A stretch of DNA of 64,000 nt from JADZGC01 sp964613485 (GCA_964613485.1 CAZTHB010000001.1:1-64000), one strand, 5' to 3'; numbered from the stretch's first letter, positions 25,853-35,040 are shown. The notes: a model not told the origin generated them from the sequence alone. Made by a program: numbers and translations.

Positions 25853-26692
25853 TTATACAGCAGCCGTCTCGATATACTGTCGCATAACACGTACGGCTTC
25901 GGCGGTAGCCATATCAGCTCTTACCTGCGACAAAAGACAAAGCGCGGCTCGAGCATGGGCACCAAAACCACCACGCACGCGATGATTATAAGTGAGTAGC
26001 GCGATAACACTCGTCAACCACACCCTCACTTGCGATCTACTCATGTTCGCATCACGAGGCACATGTAATAGCTTTTTTTCATCTCGAAGGAAGATATATG
26101 CTCGCTCAGCATCATATGTACAAAGCACTGGCGACGCAAATGGCATGGCCAGCAATAAAGATGCTACATTATATATCCCCTTCCCAGGCTGAGTATGCAC
26201 GGGTAAGCGCAGTTTATTCGCAAGTGATATGTACTCACTGACCGCAAGTACCGGCATTAACGATTCGTGTTCACAAAGGGCTCGGTCGTGGATAAAAAGC
26301 GGTAACAACTCAGCGGTTACAAACCATGGCATGCTCGTCTGCCTCAATGCCTGCTCTATCATGAGCTGCTCTGCACTCCCGATATGCAAACCAAACCCAA
26401 TTGCCAAAACATCGTATGCTAACAAAGATTGAAACGATTGAGATAGCGTATCAACCGATCCACCTGGCACGATCTTAGTAACCCGCTCGGTCGAACAAAG
26501 TGATGCGGGCCAGCGCCACGCATCGATCAGCTCATGCCACATATTCAACTCTCCGAGCGAGCCTGGGTCGCCTGCGCCAATCAATAGCTTCGGTATCGAC
26601 TGAGGCGAGAGATTGAGACTAAAAAAGTACGCCTGGTCAGGCTTCGAGGCGTCAATCAATTCAGCGCTAACAGATTCAGGAGTTGAGTACAC
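25853..26692 (-). CDS. Hypothetical protein, possibly a degenerate ribokinase-like NnrD relative
   Basis: The 279-residue protein starts with GTG and overlaps the upstream 136-residue gene by 17 bases. The order of motifs LLIGAGDPGSLGE, YDVLAIGFGLHIGSAEQ and PWFVTAELLPLF recalls ADP-dependent NAD(P)H-hydrate dehydratase. The family's GSGD catalytic signature is absent, however. I see this as a weak structural resemblance only. If it is right, the protein is an inactive or repurposed homologue. Otherwise it is an unknown soluble protein of an operon following exonuclease VII. Confidence 0.5.
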   Translation of the reverse strand: MYSTPESVSAELIDASKPDQAYFFSLNLSPQSIPKLLIGAGDPGSLGELNMWHELIDAWRWPASLCSTERVTKIVPGGSVDTLSQSFQSLLAYDVLAIGFGLHIGSAEQLMIEQALRQTSMPWFVTAELLPLFIHDRALCEHESLMPVLAVSEYISLANKLRLPVHTQPGKGIYNVASLLLAMPFASPVLCTYDAERAYIFLRDEKKLLHVPRDANMSRSQVRVWLTSVIALLTYNHRVRGGFGAHARAALCLLSQVRADMATAEAVRVMRQYIETAAV

Positions 26693-27086
26693 GAAGATAT
26701 ACCCTCAACAGATCATCCGGGCATGCCTGCGCAAACCGTAGTCGTGCAGTGGCTGACATCACAGACAGGTGAGCCTTAAGATATGTCTCAAGCGCAGCGA
26801 TAGTCTGCTCGTCGGACTTAAAATGCATATCTGAGCGAACACGCTGCACAACCTCATGCCACGTAAGTGACTTCGCGCCCTTCTGCGCCTGAATAGTCAA
26901 ACCAAAACGCGAACCATAACGTCGCTTACGCATACCAGGCAATAAATAACCGATTTCAAATCGATCCTCAAGCGCGAATAAGCGCATGATATTCTGATCA
27001 ATCACACGAACGAGTTTTTGGGCTTTGCGATCACTCATATCGCGCAACTGATTTTTTATCAGATAAGTTGTGTAGTCTCGTAACAT
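26676..27086 (-). CDS. Hypothetical helical protein, 136 residues
   Basis: The start ATG at 27086 follows TATAAT (27093-27098) by six bases, so the mRNA is leaderless and the in-frame TTG at 27101, inside the -10, is rejected. The product is basic and mostly alpha-helical. The C-terminal part (LKAHLSVMSATARLRFAQACPDDLLRVYL) has a pattern loosely like DUF2267, not enough for a call. It overlaps the next gene by 17 bases. Confidence 0.6.
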   Translation of the reverse strand: MLRDYTTYLIKNQLRDMSDRKAQKLVRVIDQNIMRLFALEDRFEIGYLLPGMRKRRYGSRFGLTIQAQKGAKSLTWHEVVQRVRSDMHFKSDEQTIAALETYLKAHLSVMSATARLRFAQACPDDLLRVYLRVLNS

Positions 27087-27104
27087 GGCGAGATTATACA
27101 ACTT

Positions 27105-27374
27105 TTAGAGCTCTGTGTCTAGTCTTTCCTCAGAGGAGCTGTCTGATTCAGTAGCAATATCGACTGCTGGCTGCTCGGTGTCGAACCGGGCCTTGATCTT
27201 CTCTACCTTAAGTTGGGCTTTTTTGAGCTCAGTCTGGAGCTGGGCGGCTAATTTACTACCACGCTCAAAATGCTCAATCGCCTCATCGAGACCAATCTTA
27301 TCACTTTCGAGCTGCTGCGTGATTGATTCTAGCTCGTCAAGCGAATCACGAAAGCTTGAGTTGGGTTTGTTCAT
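27105..27374 (-). CDS. xseB: Exodeoxyribonuclease VII small subunit
   Basis: XseB wraps around the large subunit to form the single-strand exonuclease VII. The 89-residue frame from ATG 27374 has AAGGAGG six bases upstream; the longer frame is rejected. The typical helical hairpin is seen: SFRDSLDELESITQQLES, then GLDEAIEHFERGSKLAAQ. A short acidic tail follows. It overlaps the end of xseA by 29 bases, the usual coupled pair. Confidence 0.92.
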   Translation of the reverse strand: MNKPNSSFRDSLDELESITQQLESDKIGLDEAIEHFERGSKLAAQLQTELKKAQLKVEKIKARFDTEQPAVDIATESDSSSEERLDTEL

Positions 27375-28578
27375 CTTCTGCCTCCTTGTCTGCATTAGTA
27401 GTCGTCGTGGCTGCACCCGGCTCAAGCGAGCGCAATCTCAACACACCTTTGGCCAATTGTACCACTATCTGACGCTGCGGATTGACTTGAGTTGGGTCCA
27501 TGAGGATATACTCGTCCTGTCGAGCGATGGCATACCCACGAGCCAGAAGACGCTGAGGATCAGCAGCATGAATCACCGTTTGCCCAACCATCAGCCTTTG
27601 ACCATATCGCACTAGTGTCTGATCGATTGCACGTCCGATTCGATCTCGTAGCTGCTCAAGGGCCCGTTCGGCCCGCTCCTCTATGCGCTGAAAGAGCACA
27701 CCGGTGCGTTGGATCATTAGTTCGGTACGCTCCAGCATTCGCTCCACTAATGCTGCTTGCTGCTGTACATGCTGGCCAAGCAGACGAATCACATCGTGTT
27801 GATCTGGAGTAAGTCGACGAGCAGCATCAGTCGGAGTCGCAGCCCGAACATCGGCGGCCAGCTCTGCGAGACTCACGTCATCTTCGTGACCGATACCAAC
27901 AATCGTCGGGATAGTGCTGGCATACACTGCACGCACCACTCGCTCGTCATTAAATGCCTGTAGATCTTCGAGGCTCCCCCCACCACGTATTATTACGACC
28001 GCATCTAGCTCAGGATAATCACGATTGAGCTGTGATAAGGCCGCAACTACATCGCCAGGCGCCTGTAGCCCCTGTACATGCACATGTATATGCTTTAACT
28101 CCATCAACGGCCAACGATCCTGAACGATGGTCAAGAAATCATTATATGCAGCCGCTTCACTTGATGTAATAAGCCCTATTGCCGAAGGATAATCGGGCAG
28201 TATGCGCTTTCGCCCGGGTGCGAACAGGCCTTCAGCTTCAAACTGCGCCTTGAGTTTCTCAAACGCACGTTTAACCGAGCCCTCACCCGCCAGCTCAACC
28301 GACCTAACAGTCAACGAAAACTTACCCCACTTCGTAAGATTTGGATTCGCCGTCACACGCACCAACATACCGTCCTCAATGATTGTATTGAGCTGATATT
28401 TGGTCATAAAACAACTTATCGTCGTCTCATCATCTTTAAGGTCAAAAAATATCCATTTCCCTTGGTTGACCTTAAAGCTACTAACTTCACCCTGCACAAC
28501 TACCGCCGGATATGCATACGACAGGGTTTGATTTACAAACTCACGCAGCTCTGTGACGCTGAGGATTTCCCCCTCCAT
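27346..28578 (-). CDS. xseA: Exodeoxyribonuclease VII large subunit
   Basis: The 410-residue catalytic subunit degrades single-stranded DNA in both directions in repair. An N-terminal OB fold (about 1-100, VTELREFVNQTL and GEVSSFK) is followed by the nuclease domain with RGGGSLEDLQAFN and GIGHEDDVSLAE, and a coiled-coil region that binds XseB. The start lies six bases after the stop of the UPF0104 gene, so it is in the same transcript. No clear ribosome site precedes ATG 28578, and coupling may supply translation. Confidence 0.94.
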   Translation of the reverse strand: MEGEILSVTELREFVNQTLSYAYPAVVVQGEVSSFKVNQGKWIFFDLKDDETTISCFMTKYQLNTIIEDGMLVRVTANPNLTKWGKFSLTVRSVELAGEGSVKRAFEKLKAQFEAEGLFAPGRKRILPDYPSAIGLITSSEAAAYNDFLTIVQDRWPLMELKHIHVHVQGLQAPGDVVAALSQLNRDYPELDAVVIIRGGGSLEDLQAFNDERVVRAVYASTIPTIVGIGHEDDVSLAELAADVRAATPTDAARRLTPDQHDVIRLLGQHVQQQAALVERMLERTELMIQRTGVLFQRIEERAERALEQLRDRIGRAIDQTLVRYGQRLMVGQTVIHAADPQRLLARGYAIARQDEYILMDPTQVNPQRQIVVQLAKGVLRLRSLEPGAATTTTNADKEAEDEQTQLKLS

Positions 28579-28584
28579 ACTCGA

Positions 28585-29598
28585 CTAGGCCTCCTCTTCC
28601 TCGATCTCACGCTCCACTCGGTGTCGGTAAAAGTACAAACCAAATGGTATAAACAACCACATTGCTATCAGGCGATACAACGCCGTCACCGAGATACTCA
28701 GCTCCAACGGGTAACCGAGGGCCGTAAATACTCCCACCATTGCAGCCTCATATGCCCCCACGCCATTAGTGAAGATAGAAGCAATTGAAAACAACATGGC
28801 TAAGATATACGCGACACCCACTGCGCCGACATTCACTACCTTGCCGAATGCCAAGAAAATAATTGTTAAACTCAGAAGCTCAACGCCGATTGTAAGTAAA
28901 GCATCAAGAAACGGCCTAACGGCCTTCTTCGGCTGCTCGCGAAACAACTCGATCAAATCGTGGTAGCCACCAACAAACCGCTCAATGTGTTCCTCCGTAA
29001 GTGGTGGTCGCTTGAGAAGTCGCAGTATCCAGTTTGCCGGACGCGTCAGCACATAAAGCGCCTTTACGAGTATTTGGTCATTCAGGGTCAACGCAAACAG
29101 CATGATGCCACCTATCAACAGAATGAGGCTTAAGACTAGAATGAACCGAGAGCTTACCGGCAGTACCGCATTAGTTGCCAGCAGTATAAGAAAACTCAGC
29201 GCCAAAACAAATACCATACTCACAAGCACGGCTATATACCAAAAAGCTTGTGCGAGAAGTGCTTGTCGATGAGTCACGCGTCGCTCAAACGCCTTCGTGA
29301 AATAGGTGAGACCCGATACACCTCCCGATGGAATGACCGTGTTTATGAAGTTCATACTCATCACTGCTGGGAATAACTCTCGAAACGACAATTTTTTGCC
29401 ATAAATAGTATAAAAATGCTGATAAAAACGAGTGTTGGACCAGTAATACGCGTAGCGCACGGGAATAATCAGTGCTAAGACAAATAAATTAACCTGCTTG
29501 AGCAGCTGTACCAACTCATGCAGATGCCCGGTATTACGGAGTAATAACACAATCAGTAAAACAACAACCGCGAGGAAGAATATTTGCCGAAATTTCAT
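28585..29598 (-). CDS. UPF0104/lysylphosphatidylglycerol synthase-type flippase-like membrane protein
   Basis: A polytopic protein of about 337 residues with seven to eight helices, matching the membrane domain of MprF-type proteins (UPF0104) but without the aminoacyl-transferase domain. The motif PSGGVSGLTYFTKAF and the late NGVGAYEAAMVGVFTALGYP are typical. Such proteins are thought to move lipids or lipid-linked sugars across the membrane. ATG 29598, with GGAAG and a TACACT box (29609-29614) ten bases upstream, is preferred to the frame start at 29637. It heads an operon with xseA and xseB. Confidence 0.8.
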   Translation of the reverse strand: MKFRQIFFLAVVVLLIVLLLRNTGHLHELVQLLKQVNLFVLALIIPVRYAYYWSNTRFYQHFYTIYGKKLSFRELFPAVMSMNFINTVIPSGGVSGLTYFTKAFERRVTHRQALLAQAFWYIAVLVSMVFVLALSFLILLATNAVLPVSSRFILVLSLILLIGGIMLFALTLNDQILVKALYVLTRPANWILRLLKRPPLTEEHIERFVGGYHDLIELFREQPKKAVRPFLDALLTIGVELLSLTIIFLAFGKVVNVGAVGVAYILAMLFSIASIFTNGVGAYEAAMVGVFTALGYPLELSISVTALYRLIAMWLFIPFGLYFYRHRVEREIEEEEA

Positions 29599-29687
29599 GC
29601 TTCTTCCAGTGTACTCGTTTGTATCTGATCTGGCCATTGTCTTAAGCTAGTCTTTCGAGCCAAACAAGCGTATACTGAGTTGTCGCT

Positions 29688-30842
29688 ATGAAAAAGCAAT
29701 GGTTTAGTATCCTGGGTCGCGAGCGAGCTTTAGCTTTCGCAGAACTCGCAGCCGTACTGCCACCCGATGAAGCTCCCGCTCTTGAGCAACACGGGGGTAT
29801 TGCTATTGGTACAGGATCCGGGCCGGCATGGAGCACGATCGGCGGATCTCAACGAGCCGGCGAAGTGCTTGGTACTCTCGATGAGCTCTCAGCGCCAGCG
29901 GTTATTGCCTTAATGCAAGATTACTTGCCAGAATCAGGCAAAATCACTCTGGGCTTAAGCATTTATGGCGCTTCACCCAAAAAATATAAGCACACCTGGA
30001 TCGACCTCAAAAACTCACTACGTAAGAGCGGCCGATCGGCTCGCATCGTAACGGCCTCGACGGGTACTGCACTGAACGCCGCACAAGTACTTCACAATTA
30101 TTTAACCGGCGGGCATCAATCCGAGATCGTAATCTGGGAACGCGGCCATCGTTGGTGGGTCGGACGGACGACTTGGGTACAAGATATTGATGCCTACACA
30201 CACCGCGATCGCAACCGACCGGCCCGTGATGCACGTGTCGGCATGCTGCCACCTAAACTTGCGCAGATTATGATTAATCTCGCCACCACAAACCGCTCAA
30301 AGCTCATCTACGATCCTTTCTGCGGTACCGGCGTCGTCTTGATGGAAGCCGGTCGTATGGGACACCCTGTCGGTGGCAGCGATCTCTCTGAGCGCATGGT
30401 TGTTGCGACACAGACCAACCTCACCTGGACAAAGCAAGATGGTATCGACCTCGATACACTACCCGTGACACAGCAAGATGCTCAAACCGTCGAGCTTCCC
30501 TCTACGCCACTTCACATCGTTGCTGAGGGCTATCTTGGTCAACCATTTAATGCTGTCGCCACCCGTTCTCAGATCGAGGCAGAATGTGCTTCGCTCAACG
30601 AACTCTATACGACCATACTGACACACTTTCATAAACAAACCCAAATTCAATCTATCGTTTTAGCATTACCATATTGGCACATACAAGGACGTGATTTTCA
30701 TCTTCCGCTCCTTGACTCGATCCATAAAATAGGCTATACTTTTGACCAGTTTGCACCAACTAGCGTCGATTGGCTCACCTATCGTCGCACAGAACAGCAG
30801 GTTGGACGCATGATAGTTAGACTGATCAAAAAGGAGCAATAA
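29688..30842 (+). CDS. TRM11-like SAM-dependent RNA methyltransferase
   Basis: A 384-residue protein with an N-terminal THUMP-like half and a Rossmann methyltransferase domain (about 170-380). The SAM motif is YDPFCGTGVVLMEA, followed by SDLS. At the catalytic loop the usual (D/N)PPY is replaced by AEGYLGQP, which is seen in relatives of archaeal Trm11/Trm-G10 enzymes. The likely product is N2-methylguanosine in tRNA; the exact position is not predictable. TATACT (29671-29676) ends eleven bases before the ATG. The ribosomal protein L27 gene follows after two bases. Confidence 0.8.
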   Translation: MKKQWFSILGRERALAFAELAAVLPPDEAPALEQHGGIAIGTGSGPAWSTIGGSQRAGEVLGTLDELSAPAVIALMQDYLPESGKITLGLSIYGASPKKYKHTWIDLKNSLRKSGRSARIVTASTGTALNAAQVLHNYLTGGHQSEIVIWERGHRWWVGRTTWVQDIDAYTHRDRNRPARDARVGMLPPKLAQIMINLATTNRSKLIYDPFCGTGVVLMEAGRMGHPVGGSDLSERMVVATQTNLTWTKQDGIDLDTLPVTQQDAQTVELPSTPLHIVAEGYLGQPFNAVATRSQIEAECASLNELYTTILTHFHKQTQIQSIVLALPYWHIQGRDFHLPLLDSIHKIGYTFDQFAPTSVDWLTYRRTEQQVGRMIVRLIKKEQ

Positions 30843-30844
30843 GC

Positions 30845-31126
30845 ATGTCAAAGACGAAAGCTGGAGGGTCTACTAAGAACGGTCGCGATTCACGCGGCAA
30901 GCGCCTTGGCGTAAAGCTATACGGTGGCCAGGTAGCAAATCCTGGAGATATCATTATTCGTCAACGCGGAGAAACATACGTAGCCGGTGAAAATACTTTT
31001 CAAGCAACCGACTACACCATTCACGCAGCCGCTGAAGGACGAGTAGCCTACAAGCAAATCAACAAGCGTCGATTCACGGGCGCGCCACTGCGCAAAACCG
31101 TCGTCACCATCGACACCTCAGCGTAA
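30845..31126 (+). CDS. rpmA: Ribosomal protein L27
   Basis: The 93-residue protein of the large subunit reaches into the peptidyl-transferase centre. It starts MSKTKAGGSTKNGRDSRGK, as in bacteria that need no N-terminal processing, with the conserved core RLGVKLYGGQ and GNIIVRQRG-type sequence. Translation is coupled to the methyltransferase two bases upstream; AAAGGAGCAA ends just before the start. The usual partner L21 is not adjacent. Confidence 0.96.
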   Translation: MSKTKAGGSTKNGRDSRGKRLGVKLYGGQVANPGDIIIRQRGETYVAGENTFQATDYTIHAAAEGRVAYKQINKRRFTGAPLRKTVVTIDTSA

Positions 31127-31141
31127 ATCCAGCGATACACT

Positions 31142-31171
31142 AAAAAATCCTCCATATCAGAGGATTTTTTA
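31142..31171 (+). terminator. Terminator after rpmA
   Basis: AAAAAATCCTC pairs with GAGGATTTTTT around a CATATCA loop. The perfect stem with A and T flanks can act on both strands, ending rpmA and the convergent response-regulator gene. Confidence 0.85.
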
Positions 31172-31185
31172 GTTGAGCGGATACT

Positions 31186-31587
31186 TTACGCTGCAGCTTT
31201 ATCGTCGAGTAACCCCAAATGCTTGCGCACAATATGAACTACATCGGCCATAGCGACCTGACTCTTGATAATATAGTCATCAACGCCGAGTGATTTTGCT
31301 TTCTGCACATCTCGATCGCTTGATAATGCCGACATCATGATAACCTTGGAGTTCTTTGTTTGAGGAGTATTGCGCAGAATATCCAGTACATCAAACCCCG
31401 ATACTCGTGGCATCATAATATCCAGCAAGATGAGGTCTGGCTTGGTCTCGAGTACCTTCGCAAGCGCCTGTTCACCATTATTTGCCCACGCTGTGCCGAA
31501 GCCCTCAGCTTCGAAGCGGGCCATGTAGACGCTTGCCAACTCCTCGTCGTCTTCAACGAGAAGAATCATTGGCTTAGCTTTTGTCAT
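31186..31587 (-). CDS. Stand-alone response regulator (REC domain only)
   Basis: The 133 residues form one receiver domain with the acidic pocket EDD (12-14), phosphoacceptor Asp56 (LLDIMMP), the switch Ser/Thr region MMSALS and the conserved Lys in IIKS. No output domain follows. It overlaps the end of pyrG by 4 bp (31584-31587), so the regulator is produced together with CTP synthase. No histidine kinase is in the window, so the signal is unknown. Confidence 0.9.
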   Translation of the reverse strand: MTKAKPMILLVEDDEELASVYMARFEAEGFGTAWANNGEQALAKVLETKPDLILLDIMMPRVSGFDVLDILRNTPQTKNSKVIMMSALSSDRDVQKAKSLGVDDYIIKSQVAMADVVHIVRKHLGLLDDKAAA

Positions 31588-33245
31588 GAGTTATTCGTCT
31601 TACTCCGCTTAGTATTCTTGTCTATTGTAACCTGCTCATGCTTAGGAGGTAAAGCCCCTATGCTTGCTCGAATAAGCCCAGTAAACAATGGATGCGGCCG
31701 TCCGGGGCGCGACAAGAACTCCGGATGGAACTGCGAGGCAATATAATAAGGATGATTTGGGAGCTCAACGATCTCAACTAGCTGCCCACCATATGAGGTA
31801 CCACTAATCTGTAGACCTTTGCGCTCAATCAGGTCGCGGTAGTCATTATTCACCTCGTATCGGTGACGGTGACGCTCGACGATATGCTCTGAGACATACA
31901 ATTCTTCAGCCAGAGACCCGGCTTCCAGGCTTGTATCATAATCACCTAAACGCATGCTCCCACCGAGCTGTACGCCAATTTGTTCAGGCATAATATGTAC
32001 CACTGGATGCGCAGAATCCTTATCAAACTCGGTCGAGTGAGCACCGCTCAAGCCAGCTACGTGGCGAGCAAATTCAATCACTGCTACCTGCAATCCGAGA
32101 CAAATGCCGAGATATGGTACCCCGTGCTCACGAGCGTATTGAGCCGCCACGATCTTGCCCTCTACGCCACGTTGACCAAAACCGCCAGGGACGAGGATAC
32201 CGTCGACTACCGTGAGCGGCTTCGTAGATTCGGTGAGCTTCTCGGCATCTATCCAGTCGAATACGAGCTTACGTCCTTCTGCCCACGCCGCCGCACGTAA
32301 AGCTTCAACGACCGACAAATAGGTATCTTCGTGCTCGAGATATTTGGCAACTACTCCGATACGGACTTCCGGCATATCACTCATGATAGTCTCAACGAGC
32401 GACTGCCATCCACTAAGGTCAGGCTTGCGGCAGGACACCCCGAGGCGCTTGCAGATATACTCACCGATACCCGACTCCTCCATACGCAGCGGAACTTCGT
32501 AGACTGTCTTGGCTGTGGGAAGACCCACAATAGCCTCTTTATCAACATCACAAAACTGCGACAATTTCTCGAAGATACTCGCCTTAATTGGATGATCGGT
32601 GCGCACAGCCAGAATGTCAGGCTGAATACCAACTTCGCGTAGGTCTCGAACTGAGTTTTGGGCAGGCTTGGACTTAAGCTCCTTTGATGCCTCCAAATAC
32701 GGCAAGAACACCACGTGAGCATACAGAACATTTTCAGCCCCTACCCGTCGCTTAAACTGACGCAGTGCATCGATAACGGCCAGCGACTCGTAATCACCGA
32801 TAGTACCGCCCACCTCGGTAATCATAATGTCAAAACCCTTACCGGCTTCGAGTATCCGACGCTGATATTCATCCGTTATATGCGGTATTACTTGAACAGT
32901 CTTCCCGAGAAATGCGCCATCACGCTCATCAGCAAATACCTTTGCATATACCTGTCCGCTCATAACAGAGCTCTGCCGAGTAAGTTGCTGATCAAGAAAC
33001 CGCTCATAGTGACCCAAATCAAGATCAGTTTCCGCTCCGTCCTGCGTTACAAACACTTCACCATGCTCAGCCGGGTTAAGTGTGCCTGCGTCAAAATTAA
33101 AATACGGGTCCATTTTCTGAATGTTGACCCGTAGTCCTCTTGCTTTTAGGATGGCTCCGATCGATGCTGCGGTGATGCCTTTTCCAGAGCCCGAAACCAC
33201 TCCACCGGTAATGAATATGTATTTTGTATCATTCTTTTGCGTCAC
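31584..33245 (-). CDS. pyrG: CTP synthase
   Basis: Converts UTP to CTP with glutamine or ammonia. The 553-residue protein has the amidoligase domain (P-loop GGVVSGSGKGI) and the class I glutamine amidotransferase domain, with nucleophile Cys in LGICLG and the His/Glu pair in HPEFLSRP. The start is GTG at 33245 with GGAGGG six bases upstream. It is full length. The coupled response regulator downstream is an odd partner. Confidence 0.96.
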   Translation of the reverse strand: MTQKNDTKYIFITGGVVSGSGKGITAASIGAILKARGLRVNIQKMDPYFNFDAGTLNPAEHGEVFVTQDGAETDLDLGHYERFLDQQLTRQSSVMSGQVYAKVFADERDGAFLGKTVQVIPHITDEYQRRILEAGKGFDIMITEVGGTIGDYESLAVIDALRQFKRRVGAENVLYAHVVFLPYLEASKELKSKPAQNSVRDLREVGIQPDILAVRTDHPIKASIFEKLSQFCDVDKEAIVGLPTAKTVYEVPLRMEESGIGEYICKRLGVSCRKPDLSGWQSLVETIMSDMPEVRIGVVAKYLEHEDTYLSVVEALRAAAWAEGRKLVFDWIDAEKLTESTKPLTVVDGILVPGGFGQRGVEGKIVAAQYAREHGVPYLGICLGLQVAVIEFARHVAGLSGAHSTEFDKDSAHPVVHIMPEQIGVQLGGSMRLGDYDTSLEAGSLAEELYVSEHIVERHRHRYEVNNDYRDLIERKGLQISGTSYGGQLVEIVELPNHPYYIASQFHPEFLSRPGRPHPLFTGLIRASIGALPPKHEQVTIDKNTKRSKTNNS

Positions 33246-33349
33246 AATTCCCTCCTCTTCTCTACTAGTCTACGCGCCTCGGCGGTATAGCCGCAAGGGC
33301 TTTATGAGTCAAATAATGCTGGATTTTACTTGTTGTTAATATATATAGA

Positions 33350-33378
33350 CAAAATACGTATTTTAGTATAAAATAGCC
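33350..33378 (+). promoter_or_regulatory. Promoter of the 33.4-kb cassette
   Basis: TAGACA (33350-33355) and TAAAAT lie 17 bp apart in a strongly AT-rich stretch, upstream of AAGGAG and the ATG at 33409. It would give a leader of about 25-30 bases. The contrast between this AT-rich promoter and the GC-rich gene is marked. Confidence 0.5.
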
Positions 33379-33408
33379 TAGTTTCGCACCCACACCCAAG
33401 GAGCCATC

Positions 33409-33795
33409 ATGGCACTAACACCCACCTCAGCCTACGTTGAGGAAGCCCTAACTCTTCGCAACTCGTCACGTATCGTCGAGACGCTCCAGGAATTACTGGG
33501 AGGCGCCTCTGCCACAGTGATCATGCACAGTCCGTCTCACGATGACAGCACGCCCCGCGTGAATGCAATGAACAACGTCAGACTCGGCACGGTCAGAGTC
33601 ACCCCCACCAATCGCGTACGCGCCACACTGACGATCGAGGGAGACAAGACCGATATCAATGCACCATTCGGCGAGGGTATGACCGGGAGCTCAGACGAGA
33701 CACCACCAAAGACAGGTGTATTCACAAATGGTGACCTCGTCTGCCTGACGTATGAAACCAAGCTCGGACGTCACTACATCACGGTCATCCCGTGA
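33409..33795 (+). CDS. Unknown 128-residue protein, GC-rich single-gene cassette
   Basis: I recognise no family. The protein has an N-terminal helix (residues 1-35) and a beta-rich rest with SGSSDETPPKTG-like loops. It has no signal peptide or membrane segment. AAGGAG lies five bases before the ATG. Base composition is visibly richer in G+C than its neighbours. It has its own promoter and its own terminator, wedged between pyrG and the convergent ctpA. These traits are shared with the genes at 43092-47030 and 53412-54159, so it may belong to the same class of acquired cassettes. Confidence 0.65.
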   Translation: MALTPTSAYVEEALTLRNSSRIVETLQELLGGASATVIMHSPSHDDSTPRVNAMNNVRLGTVRVTPTNRVRATLTIEGDKTDINAPFGEGMTGSSDETPPKTGVFTNGDLVCLTYETKLGRHYITVIP

Positions 33796-33800
33796 TGATC

Positions 33801-33838
33801 ACCCCATCAGCTCTTGGCTGGTGGGGATTATTTATTAC
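33801..33838 (+). terminator. Terminator after the 33.4-kb cassette
   Basis: A 10-bp stem, CCCCATCAGC with GCTGGTGGGG (two G-T/T-A type pairs, TCTTG loop), is followed by TTATTTATT. It begins five bases past the stop codon. Confidence 0.75.
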
Positions 33839-35040
33839 TGTCGCGCTAGTTCGAGAGCTTTATCCAGCTGTGGGTCGCGGTTTGCATTATAGTCATCATT
33901 CGTTAGCTTCACTTCAACGTCCGGCGCGATACCTTCCTTGGATATATTCACGCCCTTCGGCGTATACCAATGCGCAACCGTAATCTTGAGCTGTGCCCCA
34001 TTCGCAAGCTTACGCACCTCCTGCACACTCCCCTTGCCAAATGACTTCTCGCCAACCAATGTCGCGCGGCCATTGTCCTTAAGCGCACCAGCCGCTATCT
34101 CTGAAGCTGAAGCCGACCCCTGGTTAATCAAAACTATGACTTTCACCTTTGTGAGATTACCGCCCGGATTAGCTGTCATTGTCTTTGAGTCTGAGAAATG
34201 GCGACTGCGTTCTTCGACGATCGTACCGCTCCCCACAAACTCAGACGAAACCGAAACTGCTCCATCAAGATATCCACCCGGGTTGTCTCGCAGATCAAGA
34301 ATAACACTCTTCACGCCCTTCGAAGCTAACTCAGCCGCGGCATTACGAAACGCGAGTTCAGTATCATCTCCGAAGCGTCGTAAGCGAATGTAGCCGACAT
34401 CACCTTCCTTGATAGTAGTAGTTACGCTCGCGACCGTTATCGTATCGCGCACAATCGCAATCTCACGAGGCTTTTCCGTGCCACGCAAGATAGTCAGGGT
34501 AACTGTGGTTCCTTTATCCCCGCGGATATTCTTAACCGCTTCATCAAGCGTAAATTGGGAGCTATCCTTACCATCGATAAGTGCAATAATATCTCCAGCC
34601 CGCACACCAGCCCTAGATGCTGGCGCCCCATCAATTGGCGCGATGATCGTCAAACGATTATTTTTGATGCCCACTTCTACCCCAATACCACTCAACTCAC
34701 CCTTCAGATCATCCGATAGATCCTTTGATTCTGCTGCATCCATGTAAGTGGTGTAGGGGTCACCTAGACTTGCAACCAATCCTCGAATTGCTCCCTCAGC
34801 CTGCTTCGAGGTATCAATATCGCCATCATAGCTTTGTTTGAGCATCTCACGGACAGTCGCGATGTCATTCGCGGCGAAGGTACCATCGCGCAATATAACT
34901 GATGAACGCGATGACCAGCCAATAAGTGTGCCGATGACAAGTGCACCAACCACGATACCGACACGCTGTAGCCAGGCGCTCTGTGATGCTGTTTTCTGCT
35001 TTGGAGCAGCTTTTTGCGAAGTAGATCGTGTTGGAGTCAT
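33835..35040 (-). CDS. C-terminal processing protease, S41 family
   Basis: A membrane-anchored serine protease of 401 residues. It has a membrane helix (about 15-40), a PDZ domain (about 110-190, GIGVEVGIKNNRL) and an S41 catalytic domain with Ser in GSASASEIAAG and Lys in GEKSFGKGSVQE. Such proteases trim envelope proteins and often control peptidoglycan hydrolases. Here the gene lies directly after two PcsB-like hydrolases. ATG 35040 is chosen because TACAAT (35048-35053) ends seven bases upstream with TTGGCA 18 bp further, a leaderless start; the frame opens at 35061. Confidence 0.92.
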   Translation of the reverse strand: MTPTRSTSQKAAPKQKTASQSAWLQRVGIVVGALVIGTLIGWSSRSSVILRDGTFAANDIATVREMLKQSYDGDIDTSKQAEGAIRGLVASLGDPYTTYMDAAESKDLSDDLKGELSGIGVEVGIKNNRLTIIAPIDGAPASRAGVRAGDIIALIDGKDSSQFTLDEAVKNIRGDKGTTVTLTILRGTEKPREIAIVRDTITVASVTTTIKEGDVGYIRLRRFGDDTELAFRNAAAELASKGVKSVILDLRDNPGGYLDGAVSVSSEFVGSGTIVEERSRHFSDSKTMTANPGGNLTKVKVIVLINQGSASASEIAAGALKDNGRATLVGEKSFGKGSVQEVRKLANGAQLKITVAHWYTPKGVNISKEGIAPDVEVKLTNDDYNANRDPQLDKALELARQ

